From the NCBI GenBank assembly GCA_030847615.1, contig JAUMIR010000001.1, forward strand, positions 384,382,687 to 384,446,686: a DNA stretch of 64,000 bases. The letters are read 5' to 3'. The translations under genes and the position numbers were made by a program. Positions 48,680 through 58,925 of the stretch are shown here, piece by piece. The DNA comes from Gambelia wislizenii (lineage: Eukaryota > Chordata > Lepidosauria > Squamata > Crotaphytidae). Position 1 is the stretch's first letter, and each line of letters begins with the position of its first letter. The notes under the pieces are model-generated. The model saw only the letters and a list, made by a program, of their open reading frames with translations. It did not search any database and was not told the DNA's origin.

Positions 48680-49899
48680 TAATAGCCGTCACCTATCCCC
48701 AAGGTCCTGTCCCTCAAGCAGACAGCATTGATATGGCCAACTCCAGCCAGATATATGCCGCAAAGGCCCCAGAGCACCACCTGCCCAGCCGCTTGATGGT
48801 CTCTGTTGGCAGGCCCCCTTGAGCCATGGTCGCTGCTCCTATTTGGAAGGAGTGGCTGCCAAAGTCCTTGGCCAGCAATCCCAGCTGTTGCAATGCAGCT
48901 TTCAACAAACTGATAAACTAGAACCTGGTAAGTGGAGACCCATTCCTGTGTATGAACAGGGGACCTGGTTAGACAACATGCTCCACCAGGTGGTGCAGTG
49001 GTTAAATGCCAGTACTGCAAGTCACCATGTTACAAGTTCGATTCCAGAGGGCTCCAAGGTTCACTCAGCCTTCCATCCTTTTGTAGGTTGGTAAAATGAT
49101 TACCCAGCTTGTGGGGGCAATTAGCTAACACACATTGGAAACTGCTTAATGCAGTGTAGATGTGTAAATTGCTATTGCTTAAAACAGTTTGTAAGCCGCT
49201 CTGATAGCCGTGTGGCTGAAGAGCAGGGTATAAATGACTAATTTTTAAAAAAGGAACCTGTGCATCATGGCCACCAGGCACGCCGATGAATCAACCAAAC
49301 TTCTCAGCTGCAGAGTCACCCCTTTTCCACGCTGGTCACACTTGGAGTGCCAGATATGTATGCTCAGTGTGTCGTTCCCCAAAGATATGTCATGGAGCTG
49401 CAGTGCTCTGCCTGACACATCTCCCTTGGAGGAACTTACCAGCTCTCCCACAAGTGGTGCCCCAAAGAAGGCAGTTGTGTTGGCCGTACCAAACAGCAGG
49501 GCCTCATAACGTGAATAACAAACCATCTGCAGAACGGTCACCAACTTGGCCAGCACGCTGTATGAAATCAGTCGCCTGGAATCTGCTGCCCATTGACTGT
49601 TCCTCCTCCAGCCTTCTACTGTCTTGTGGATGAGGAAGGCTGCACAGAGATCGACTCAGCCTGCTGCTTTGCTGAAGAAGGAGATACTGGCCATGTGTGA
49701 GGAGACTGTATGTGGAGCCGGTCCCTGGTCCTTCAAGGATGCAAGGTAGTGTAACACCTCGCACTCTGCCATTGGCCAGGAGCCCCCGTAACCATGTCTC
49801 CTCCTGAAAGCAAAAAATTGGTCTGCTGCCTGTCTGTAGCTGGCTTGCATTGATGGCGCCAAGGAGTCTGCACCCCCTTGCATCACTGTTCTCTCCCAA
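48680..49899 (-). pseudogene. Tyrosine recombinase (YR) of the Ngaro-like element
   Basis: In intact elements the YR joins circular DNA to the genome through a covalent phosphotyrosine. Here an N-terminal core-binding domain lies in 49656-49886 ('SMQASYRQAADQFFAFRRR', 'YLASLKDQGPAPHTVSSHMA'). Box I is in 49245-49556 ('FFGAPLVGELVSSSKGD'), then 'LFIHRNGSPL' across the SINE, and box II is in 48714-48908 ('GSHSFQIGAATMAQGGLP', 'IKRLGRWCSGAFAAYI'). The H-x-x-R motif reads HSFQ and the box I arginine position reads Leu, so two catalytic Arg are lost. The late W and Tyr region is kept. Frameshifts and the SINE (48985-49255) also break it. Confidence 0.85.
48985..49255 (+). mobile_element. tRNA-derived SINE with L2-type tail
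   Basis: 'aggtggtgcagtggttaaat' and 'acaagttcgattcc' are tRNA-like A- and B-box regions of a polymerase III promoter. They are followed by a body with 'tcagccttccatccttttgt' and the L2-type tail 'gtaagccgctctgatagccg' / 'gagcagggtataaatg'. It has inserted into the YR gene in the opposite orientation. I could not settle on a TSD. Confidence 0.8.
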
Positions 49900-50326
49900 G
49901 GTTCCAGAGGTCCACCAGGAAGAGGGCCGGGTTCAGGTTGGTGTCTGGGGCCAGCATATGGAACTGGTCATCCTGGAACTGAGACAATGCATCTGCAATC
50001 TCATTATCAGTGTCTGGAATGTGATGGGTGGAGAAGCTGATGTTGGACTGGAGGCAAACCAGCACAAATCTGCAGACAAGCCACATAACTCTTTCCAACC
50101 TGGATGACTGCCTGTTTATAATCCTGACAGCACCCTGATTGTCACACCAAAAACATACTTTTATATCCTTGAATTCCTCCCTCCAGATAACCACAGCCAC
50201 TAGAATTGGGAAAAACTCAAGGAGGGTTAAATTATGAGACATCCCAGCCTCCCCCCATTCCCTGGGGCATGGTTGGGAGCACCAATGCCCATTGTAAAAC
50301 ATCCCGAATTCCAGGCTGCCAGCCAC
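49883..50326 (-). pseudogene. RNase H domain of the Ngaro-like element
   Basis: RNase H removes the RNA strand after reverse transcription. The frame contains 'LTLLEFFPILVAVVIW' (with a conserved acidic residue), 'VCFWCDNQGAVRIINRQSSR' (the D-N core) and 'THHIPDTDNEIADALSQFQ', where N-x-x-A-D-x-L-S is the final catalytic motif. The acidic residues D-N, E and A-D appear kept. The frame is open for 147 codons and its end overlaps the start of the YR frame by a few codons' worth of sequence. Confidence 0.85.
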
Positions 50327-50387
50327 ATCTGAATGAACCTGCAGCCCTCCCTCCAGAACCTTGTGCTCCTACCACAAAGTGATGCTA

Positions 50388-51440
50388 TTATAATGATCTA
50401 AAAAGTCCAACCACAACCTGAGGTCCCCTTTCACCCCTTTTGTCAATCGGATGTGATGATGAGGAGAGTGTACCCCCCGCCATGATGCATGCTAACTGGG
50501 CACAAAAGGCCCTGCCCAGTGCTACCACCTGGCATGCGAAGTTCAAATGGCTCAACAAGGACTGCAGTTCCTTAAGAGTGGCCTTTGCCCTGGACATGAG
50601 GCCCTGCACCTTCTCCTTGAGGCCCCCCAATTTGTCAGCTGGCAAACAGGAAACCCCTTTGATGGAATCCAGCTGAATCCCTAAGTACACTGAAGTTGTC
50701 ACTGGTCCCACCATCTTGTCCAGAACCCGGGGAACTCCAGTCTCCTCCGTCAGGTCCTGAGAGGAAAAAAACAAAGACCCGCATTCCAGCCCCCCAGCCT
50801 GGAATGCGGGTCTTTGTTTTTTTCCTTTCAAGCCGGTCCCATCATAAGAAAGTTATCCAAGTAGCACGTAACAAATGGAACCCAGCCCTGTGTTGCAACG
50901 CCCATTTCAGAGACGTGCTGAATGTCTCAAAAGCTGCACAGCTGATGGAGCAGCACATGGGAAAAGCCATGTCATAATACCACAAGCCCTGGAATTTGAA
51001 ACCAAACAGATAGTGGTCATCAAGGTGAAACAGCAACAGCCTGAAAGTTGACTGGATGTTGCACTTGGCCATGAGGGCCCCCTGCCCACACGTCTGTATG
51101 AACTTGACCACATAGTCCAATGACACATACTTAACCGAGCATAGATCTGGCGGCATTGCGTCATTGACCAATGATCCCTTAGGGTACAACAAGTGATGAA
51201 TTATCCGGTACTCAGCTGGATTCTTCTTAGGCACAAGCCCCAAGGGTTAAACCTTCAGGGATGGCATGGGAGGTTGGGTGAAAGGGCCTGCTACCCTGCC
51301 TGCCTCTCGCTCCTTGTTGATTTTTTAGGATAAGCTGTCGGGCAACTATGCGGCTGATGTTAAATTGCCCTACACCATGGCCTCCCAGGAACCCACAAAC
51401 GGTATCTGAAAACCATGTTTGAACCCTTCAGCTAAGTAAG
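50388..51440 (-). pseudogene. Reverse transcriptase of the Ngaro-like element
   Basis: The RT would copy element RNA into DNA. The start (51440-51245) reads across stops as 'EAAAYLAEGFKHGFQIPF' and 'GRVAGPFTQPP'. The main palm is in 50842-51243: 'PLGLVPKKNPAEYRIIHHL' is preserved in part, with 'KCNIQSTFRLLLF' as motif A and 'MAFPMCCSISCAAFETFS' as motif B. Motif C reads YLDN near 50865. The thumb is in 50388-50831 ('YLGIQLDSIKGVSCLPADKL', 'TLKELQSLLSHLNFACQVVA'). The motif A Asp is Asn and the second Asp of motif C is Asn, so the enzyme is dead. Confidence 0.87.
50763..50825. repeat. Perfect 27-bp inverted repeat in RT coding region
   Basis: The arms 50763-50789 and 50799-50825 are exact reverse complements, separated by 9 bases (ccccccagc). 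The core is 'caaagacccgcattccag'. It lies between the YLDN box and the RT thumb, where the RT alignment has no conserved block. It may be a local inversion made by template switching. Confidence 0.92.
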
Positions 51441-51499
51441 CAGCTGCCTCCTTCTTCGGATAAGCCACAAGGAGAGGCAGCAAAGCATGCAGTTTCAAT

Positions 51500-52761
51500 G
51501 GTGCCATTCCCCCCTTGGTGCCCCCAACTTGGGCACCCTATTTGGTGTTCCCCAGCCCACTGTCTCCCTTCTGGCACTGGTTGAGGCAGGGCGGCTGGTC
51601 CGAAAGGACTGTGACCCCCGAAGGCTGCCTGGTGCAGGACGTCTTGGGGTGCACACCCACACATGCTTCACAGGTGTGCTCAAACCAGCAGAGATACCTG
51701 GTGCACTTACCTGAATTGTACTCCCAGCACACCATGTGCTTCCCTTCCTTCTTCCTGGGAGCCCTGGCCACCTCCCCTCTACCCCATGCATTGGCCCCAG
51801 CAGTGACTAGCCAGACCCCACCATCAATGACATCCCACCTGTGGTTATCATTGCAGGAAGCCTTCTTCAAACACTCCTCGTCATACTCAGTGGCTGCCAT
51901 GTCTTCCGCCAATGCCTGTGCTTTGAGCACCTGGTGGAAGTGGTTGATGAGGTGCCAGCCCTACTCTGGGAAAGTCATGGCCGCCCCCCCCCATGAAGAC
52001 TGCGTGCCCTGTGAGCCAGTTGGAGAAAGTGCGCTTAATGGGATCCACCTTGCCCTTGTCAGCTCCTTTCCTGTCGCCCTTGTGCACCCTCACCTCCTCC
52101 CCCATGGGTTTTCCCAAGGAGAAGACATCTACATAGTATTCTTGGAGGATCTTGGGCCGCACCTTCTTCTCCAAGTGAATGCCGGGGGGAGGGCTTGTGG
52201 TTGGACTTGGCAACCACGAGCTCCTCCTTGGGGTCTCCCTTGTCCCCCTCTTCCCATGAAGCTCCTTTCTCCCCTTGTCCCTTCTTCTTGCACAACCTGA
52301 TTGCCCAATGAGGCAACCCTGGTTTCTTTGCCCCCAGCAATGAGTACCTGAACTTGCTGGAATCCTCTTCCTCTGAGGACTCACCTGATGTTGTATCAGA
52401 ATCAGAACTGGAGTTGCAGCAATATCAAGAACAGCACCATTGCTTCCTCCTCGGACCTTCCACCTTTTCCAATCTGCTGTGCTGTCTCGAATCCAGGACA
52501 CCCGAGTTGGAATGTGTTGAGTCCCAGGATGGAGTGTGGCTGCATTATGGGGAGCACCGTGAAGGTCCCCACAGTGGTCCCTTCTGTGTGCCTGCTGGGA
52601 ACTCTGGTGCTGCCAGACGTCCCAGGCTCATTGATCACTGCAGAACTGCCGCTGGTTGTAAAGGCCTGCTTGCCCCCAGCACAGAGCCTTCCCATCCTAT
52701 CCACCTTATCTACAATCAACGAGACCACCGCGGCAAGGTCCTCCATGGCCGGAGCATCCAC
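51500..52761 (-). pseudogene. Gag-like protein of the Ngaro-like element
   Basis: A start codon at 52761 opens a frame (to 52402) beginning 'MDAPAMEDLAAVVSLIVDKV'. After a frameshift, 51887-52501 carries 'LEKKVRPKILQEYYVDVFSL' and 'KRTFSNWLTGHAVFMG', and after another shift 51538-51930 carries the C-terminal nucleic-acid-binding part. There, residues 68-99 of that frame hold C-x7-C-x4-C-x3-H then C-x2-C-x3-H-x4-C (51634-51729), a CCCH finger followed by a zinc knuckle, as in gag proteins of YR retroelements. In life it would coat the element RNA. The + strand 261-codon frame at 51515-52300 is its mirror. Confidence 0.75.
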
Positions 52762-52989
52762 CAGGAAAGCTCACAGAGGCAGTCTGGGTTCCTCCCACTG
52801 CCCGGGTGGAACTGCACTGCCAGGAGAAACAGGTCTCATGTTCGGGGTCATGTCTGCAAGTGACATTATGGGTCTGTTGGGCTAACCCTTGGACTGAGGC
52901 CCTGCCTTGATAGCAGCCTTCTTAGGCAGCATGCTTGGGCCTGTTGCCTGGTGTAGGCAGAAGCGACAACTGTGTTGAGCCCTGACCCA

Positions 52990-53330
52990 CCATGGCCCCA
53001 CTGTGGGGAATGACATTCATGGTGACCCACTGGTGGCCCTGGGGGTTTCCCGGTGCCTCCTGGCTGGCCCGGTTTGTCCTGTGTGGCCCCCAGTGGCCTT
53101 CCTGGTGGCCAGGTGGCTGGCCTGGCTGTCCCCTGTGTCCCTGGTGGGTCAGTGGCAGCCCTAGTGGCCCAATGGCTCCCTGGCTTCCCCCGTGTATTCC
53201 TGGCAGCCCAGTGGCTACCCTGGCTTCCCCATGTGCCCCTGGTTGCCCAGTTTCATCCCTTGTGGCCTGGTGGCTACTCCGGCTGTGTGTCCCTTGTGGC
53301 CCAGTGATGTCCCTGGTGGCCTAGGGGTAC
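52990..53330. repeat. Tandem GC-rich repeat in YR element leader
   Basis: Variants of 'ggtggcccagtggctccc' and 'tggctgtcccctgtgtccct' recur about every 45-60 bases. On the minus strand the array reads as Gly/Pro/His/Gln-rich, collagen-like 'GQPG', 'GLPG' and 'GPLG' triplets. It lies upstream of the gag start codon, so it is probably a leader minisatellite, not protein. Confidence 0.6.
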
Positions 53331-53956
53331 CTGGATGCCGAGGGGCCTCCCAGTTGCTTGGGGTGACTTGGTGGCCCAGTGACAGCCCCTGGAGGCCAGA
53401 GTGGTGCTATTTGAAGGCCTCTAGCCCTGCGACCTACCTTTTGTGCCCCCGGTGCCATGAGTGGCCCACTGCCCCAAGTGGCCCGCTGCCCCAGGTGGCT
53501 CCAAGTGGAGCCCCAGCTAGTTCCTTCCCCCATTGGTGGCTGGAATGAACCTGCTCCTCACAGCCTGCATCTCCAGACCCCCACCTGGGCAGGCTCCACA
53601 GCCCCAAACCACCTCCAAACTTATTCTGTGCCGTCCACCGACCTGCAGCCTGAGATCCACCATCAACCCCTTCTGGTCATCACCATGAACACCACCACCA
53701 CCTACCATGGCCTGCAGCCCCTCACCACCAATGTCATCTCTCTCTCTGCCTCTCCAAGGGTTGAGTGCCCTTGCTGCCAGGAACCCTGGCAGTCAGACAT
53801 ACTCACTTCTACCCACCACTTGCAGCTGCCAATAGCCACCGCCAAACACTGCCATCACCACCACTGCCTCACCAAAGCCTCCCTCCAGCTCCTGGCAGTG
53901 ATCCTCCTTCTTTGGCTTCTCGGAGCCAACTGTGGTTTCTGACATCAGGGGCCGGC

Positions 53957-53963
53957 CTTTATA
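53957..53963 (-). promoter_or_regulatory. Candidate TATA box of the YR element
   Basis: The minus strand reads 'ggtataaaggcc' here, about 1.2 kb upstream of the gag start and downstream of a GC-rich segment. Its position suits transcription of the element. This is inference from the motif alone. Confidence 0.4.
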
Positions 53964-54345
53964 CCAGCTTCTGACACAGAGACCATGACATCCTTCTGTG
54001 CCAGAAGATGCAGCCAGAAGCCCCTCCCCCACCCCATCCCTGGACAATCGGAGTGGGGCAGGCCCACCCAATTGGCCACAACTTCTCACCTTCCCAGCCC
54101 GGCCCCAAAGCAGGCTGGGAAGAAGAAAGTGGATATGGCAGCCCCCATGCTGGCTGCCACACACCCACGGGGGCTGCCCACCACAAACAGCCTACTGGCC
54201 GAACCCAATATCCCCCTTATAAAAATAGGTCCACCTTTCTGCATACGTGTGAGCTACATCAGGAATGGTGGCATCGAAATTAAACAAACAAATAAATAAA
54301 CATAGAGCATGATAGCAGACCTGCAACTTCAGTAAGTCTAACTAA

Positions 54346-55741
54346 GGACTTTATCCGATGTGGCAAATATGGCATCGTAACAACACCTAATGAACATAAG
54401 AAAAAAAAAGAATATGGAATAAAACCCTACAATTTACGAGAAGTAACTATATAAAAGAAAATTTTTACAAATTATTTTTTAGATGGCATCTAACACTGGA
54501 GAAATTAGCCAAATATATAAAAATACAACAGATAGATGTTGGAAGTGTGAAAAACAACAGGAACATATTTCCACATGTGGTGGATGTGTGGAATTGCGAA
54601 GAAATTCTGAAAAAAATACATACTATAATAACAAACACATTAAAGGTAATTTTTCCATGTGAGCTAGAATTATACCTCCTAAATATGCTCCACAAGGTAC
54701 ACAAACAAATACAAAAGAAATATGGGAGAACACTTCTCTACATGATATCAGCAGCTATGTTAACATTTGCAAAACAATGGAAGAAAGAAGAAATACCTTC
54801 AATAGATGATTAGGTAATCAAGCTGTATTATATGTATGAGATGGACAGATTAACGATTATACTAAATGACAGAAAAACACTGAAAAGTGTAGAAGAGTGG
54901 CGGATGGTTATCCCCCTATGGAAAGAAAGGTGGGGGACAAATGCAGTAATTAGTATAGAAAGTTAAGCACAAATAAAGGAAAAAAGAATAATGGAAAAGG
55001 GCAAAACAAAAGAGAAAAACGAAATCTAAGAACGTGGGGGAGAAATGAAGATAAAAAAGTTAACACACAATGGAAAGGAAAAGGAAGTTTAATTCGTCTT
55101 TTTGTATGTCGTCTTCTTTGTAATAAGAGCTATGTTTTTGTTTGTGTTTATTTTTCTGTTTGTGATTTGTTAGTGGAACTGTTCTAATTGTTTGTAATTT
55201 AATACATAAAAAATGTTAACAGCAACAACAACACCTAATGAACATGAAATGGCGCACATACCATACAACGTCATCTTTCACAATTTTGCATTGTTAAAAA
55301 GCCATTCTATTTTATTGATCTCCCATGGTGCTTTGTTGCCAGCTTTGCAGGCATGTGAAACAGTGTAGTTGTGCTCACATGAACATAGCATCAATGACAG
55401 AACACCTCCGGATGAGATCATGACAGCCAGGTAGGGGGCACTTTTTTGGGAACCTCCCTGGAGTGCTTGGGACTTTTAAAATGTGTTTCTGTGCTTCTTT
55501 TTATGTTTTATGACATTGTCTTGCTTTAATTTTTGAATTACCACACTTGCACCTTCTCGTGAGAATTGCTGAGATTTGGAACTCGGATGTAAACAGAGTT
55601 CCATTTATGATACATTACTGCCAGGGCTGTCTTTCTGACACTGCTGGAGGTAAGTCTGTTAAAGAGGGTTCCTTTGCCAGCATAACATTTCAAAATATGC
55701 TGGCAAAAAGAACATTTCTGGAGTGTGGTCGGACAAAGTCC
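54346..55741. mobile_element. Harbinger-like non-autonomous transposon (copy C), split by L1
   Basis: It starts 'ggactttatccgatg' and ends 'cggacaaagtcc', with TAA on both sides (54343-54345 and 55742-55744). After removing the inserted L1 and one TSD copy, about 548 bases remain, almost the same length as copy B (549). Internal 'tgctggcaaaaagaacat' matches the 'gctggcat'/'ttgctgg' blocks of copies A and B. No transposase. Confidence 0.82.
54398..55226 (+). mobile_element. 5'-truncated L1 with perfect 19-bp TSD
   Basis: 'aacaacacctaatgaacat' flanks the insertion at 54379-54397 and 55227-55245. The interior encodes the extreme C-terminus of L1 ORF2. The frame 54547-54813 reads 'EILKKIHTIITNTLKVIFPC' and 'TLLYMISAAMLTFAKQWKK'. 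Just before it, in another frame, comes the C-W-K-C-type region ('RCWKCEKQQEHISTCGG'). It ends with a short A-rich tail at 55204-55211 and (CAA)n. It inserted into Harbinger-like copy C. Confidence 0.92.
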
Positions 55742-55744
55742 TAA

Positions 55745-56185
55745 TTGATACCCCTCAATTTTACCTAGTTATTCAATTAACACACACACACACACAAAGA
55801 TTGATGTTATCAGAAACATTGGGAGATTCAGGAAGTGACTGGGTAAGGAGAGGAAGATAGCTATGCCATTTTTCTTCATCATTAGAGTACTGGTGGTATT
55901 TTTTCTGCCAGCCCCCAGCCACTGAAGAGCCTGGAACAATTGCTCAAATTGAACCACTGATAATCCACTTGTGAGGCTGGAGGAAATTATGCACTGTCTG
56001 ATGTGTTCTTCTAAAAATCTCTTCTGATCACACCTGAAAATTAAATAGGCAGCTATTTATTTATTTAACTGGTTGCCTTTGGAAATTGCAGTTTCCATAT
56101 GGCAGCACAGAATATAACATATATATTTATAAAACTTCAAAAAATCACCAATAGGGTTTATAACAAATTAACAATTTCACAATTA
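55745..56185. other. Unassigned; (CA)n at 55779-55796
   Basis: A short CA microsatellite is the only structure seen. The minus open frame 55769-55957 has no motif. Confidence 0.4.
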
Positions 56186-57034
56186 CAGTTGCCCTTCCAC
56201 ATTCGCGGCTTGAACATTCATGTTTTTGACTATTTGTGGTTTTGGGAGCTCTCCCTGCCCAAAAACTGCAACGGCGCTTGCCAAGCCCCATGGCCACTTC
56301 TGGGGGGGGGGAAACGGAAGGGGGGAGAGAAGCAGCGATGGGGCATGCCAAGCCCCGTCGCTGCTTCTGGGGGGCTGGGAGGGGGGTAGAAGTGGTGAGG
56401 GGGCTTGCCAAGCCCCATCGCTGCTTCTGCGGGGCTGGGAGGGTGAAGAGAAGCAATGAAGGGGCTTGCCAAGCCCCATTGCTGCTTCTGGGGGCACAGG
56501 AAGGGGGGAGAGAATCAGCAACAGGGTGTGGCAAGCCCCATTGCTGCTACCCACGGGCTGGGAGGAGGAAGAGAAGCAATGTTGGGGCTTACCAAGACCC
56601 ATTGCTGCTTCTGGGGGGATCAGAGGAGGAAGAGAAGCAACGACATGGCTTGCCAAGCCCCATCGCTGCTACTGGGGGCCTTGGAAGGGGTAGAACTGTT
56701 GACGGGGCTTGACAAACCCTGTCACTGCTTCTGGGGGGTCTGGGAGGGTGGAGGGAAGCATCTACTGGTCTTGGCAAGCCCTATTGCTGCTTCTGGGGGT
56801 GAGGCTGGGAGGAGCGAAAGAAGCAGCAAAGGAGCTTGCCAAGCCCCATCGCTGCTTCTGGGGTGGCAGGGGGGGTGTAGAGAAGTGGTGACAGGGCTTG
56901 GCAAGCCCCATTGCTGCTTCTGGGCGAGGCAGGGGGTTGCGGGAAGGCAGTGGCATGACCTATTTTTTCCCCGGTTTTTTCACATTTGCAGGGGTCTCAC
57001 GGCCCTAATCCCCATGAACGTGGACGGACAACTG
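56186..57034. mobile_element. Tigger/pogo-like MITE with internal minisatellite
   Basis: The left end 'cagttgcccttccacattcg' and right end 'cgtggacggacaactg' are terminal inverted repeats, with TA on both sides (56184-56185 and 57035-57036). They match the MITE at 19618-19903. The interior from about 56277 to 56935 is an 11-unit array. This explains its length of 849 bases against about 286 for the simple relative. Confidence 0.85.
56277..56935. repeat. 11-unit, about 62-bp minisatellite
   Basis: Each unit has 'gcttgccaagccccatcgct' followed by 'gcttctggggg', a 'ctgggagg' part and 'gagaagcagcgat'-type purine-rich sequence. Units start near 56277, 56345, 56402, 56463, 56525, 56587, 56648, 56707, 56770, 56834 and 56898. 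The array keeps open frames on both strands (up to 252 codons), which are repeat by-products. Confidence 0.9.
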
Positions 57035-57148
57035 TATTTGTTTTTAAAACTAAGCGCAGCAGGGAGTGTACTTGGCCAGGGTGATCAAGATAATCTCCCG
57101 CACTCCTGCTTGTACAAACCAGACACTGTTTTAGTGGATCTCACTTTT

Positions 57149-57210
57149 AAATCAAGAATCGTAGAGCTGGAAATGACCCCAAGAAATCTCTTAGTCCAAT
57201 TCTCTGTTTC
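57149..57210 (-). mobile_element. CR1-like tail fragment
   Basis: 'gaatcgtagagctggaaatg' and 'cttagtccaattc' look like a diverged CR1-type 3' end in reverse orientation (compare 27536). Weak match. Confidence 0.35.
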
Positions 57211-58122
57211 ATAAATTTCCACTATTTGAATTACTGGTCTAGCCAGTACTACATATCCCAAGTGATAGTGGTCACTCAGAGGGTCTTTTCTAGCTCTACT
57301 GCTTGATATTTTTGTTCTTTTCCTTCTTCTAACCTTCTGCATGCGAGACATATTCTGTTAGCTAAGGTACTTCTTGAACAATAGGGAATTGTGATTGCAC
57401 ACTTCATTCCTGGGTAAGTCAATGCACCTGACACACAAGGCACACTTTTTCCTATTAAATTTCCAAGGTCTTTCTACAATGATACCATAAGATTCAACCC
57501 AGTTCCTAGCTGGATGGGATGTTCTTGATCCCCTTTCATTGTTACTCTGGGCTTCCATATGCCATGTAATCCCCAATTCCCATTTCCAATTTATTTCTTA
57601 TTTACTATATATCTTCATCTCTCCAGCCCTTTCTCTTTAATTTGCCATCATTGCAACTGTCACCAGTCCAGACAGTATGCTTTGACATAGTAGAAAACTA
57701 TTCCTTGTGTCTTCCTCAAAACAAACGAACAAAAAACCTACTGGCTAGGAATGTCCCCTTTTACCACAGGTGTGGTACAGTGGTGTATGGTGTGCTGCAA
57801 TGACCTCTTCTCTGAACATGATTCTGTAGAGTTTGAAATAATTTTAGTATCATGAGCATTTTAAGCCAAACAGGTCCAAACTTGTTTAGCTTATGAGAAC
57901 AGATGAGCAAAGAGCCAGAGGTGATATAAAAGTAGGCAAACATTTAGTGGCTCTTAATTACTATTTATAGTTCTTCTGGCAGTAGTTATCTTCTCATTTT
58001 ATAAATGACTAGAGTAATTGAATTAAACAGGGTTGCACATAACACTTGTTGGTCAATTAGTTCTTAAATTATCTATGTTTACTAGATTAGAAAGCATTAG
58101 GGTTTTTTTCTTTCACATGTAA

Positions 58123-58173
<51 letters not shown>

Positions 58174-58891
58174 GTCACAATAGTGCAAGCCATTCAGCTG
58201 GAAAAGCACAACTACATCTTTTCCAGCGGAAAGAGTTTGCTCCTATATGTAAACATCTGCCTATATTTCTTCAGGTATGAAAGACATTTTAATTCACATG
58301 GGTACCCTAATTCCAGTCTCTGAATTGTTTGTGAGACAAATGTGTTCATTCCACCAGGGCAAGAAATCTGCATATTAATTAAAAGAGTAACAATACTGAG
58401 TGTTGCAAAGTTAATGTTGTCCTGGGGCTTAATTGTTAGAAAGTTTTGAAGTCGACTCAAATAAAGTCAAATTATTTGTGGTGTTATTAGAATTCTGAAC
58501 TTCCTAACTTGAACATTTAATTATTTCTGTTCCATGTATAGTGATATTCCTAAACCCTATGCACACATATTAAAGGCAAAGAGTTATGTTGCCTGTTAGA
58601 AGAATGGAGTCTTTATGGTTGGCTTTATGCAGCCAAATGTTCTACACACCTGTCCCCATTCACACAAATAAAAGAGCATGCAACTGAATGGATGTTACCC
58701 ATATATGTGGTTATGCATGTTTTCTATGGTTGTAAAGATTATGGCTTGTTCAGAAGTGATGCCATGATTAGAGATGAGGAAGAAATCTATTACTTTCACG
58801 TTTCCATATGGAAATACCAACCTTACACATACCAAGACACACTCTTCCTTGGAAAGCTATACATTTACATTTGCAAGGCTCTAAGTTTGTG

Positions 58892-58925
<34 letters not shown>

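Larger units (their letters stand above)
48550..54290 (-). mobile_element. DIRS/Ngaro-type tyrosine-recombinase retrotransposon, decayed
   Basis: On the minus strand the order is promoter/leader (54290-52762), gag (52761 to about 51500), reverse transcriptase (about 51440-50388), RNase H (50326-49883) and tyrosine recombinase (49899-48680). RT plus YR, with no integrase or protease, defines the DIRS order. RNase H and YR overlap slightly, leaving no room for the methyltransferase of DIRS1-like elements, so Ngaro is favoured. Such elements integrate by recombinase through a circular intermediate and leave no TSD. Terminal split repeats could not be confirmed. A tRNA-derived SINE has inserted in the YR region, and catalytic residues are substituted, so this copy is dead. 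Confidence 0.85.

Noticed and set aside
48985..49070. Possible tRNA gene
   Set aside because: The tRNA-like A and B boxes are the head of a SINE with a non-tRNA body and L2-type tail. It does not fold as a complete tRNA.
51515..52300. 261-codon + strand open frame
   Set aside because: It is the complement of the gag region of the minus-strand YR element, where the zinc-finger pattern and gag blocks are found.
52990..53330. Collagen gene fragment
   Set aside because: Gly-x-x triplets come from a GC-rich tandem repeat in a transposon leader, with irregular periodicity and no Gly at every third residue.
56183..57214. Open frames of up to 252 codons on both strands across 56.2-57.2 kb
   Set aside because: They are produced by a 62-bp tandem repeat without stops in several frames. 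Residue content is repeat-like and no domain is present.
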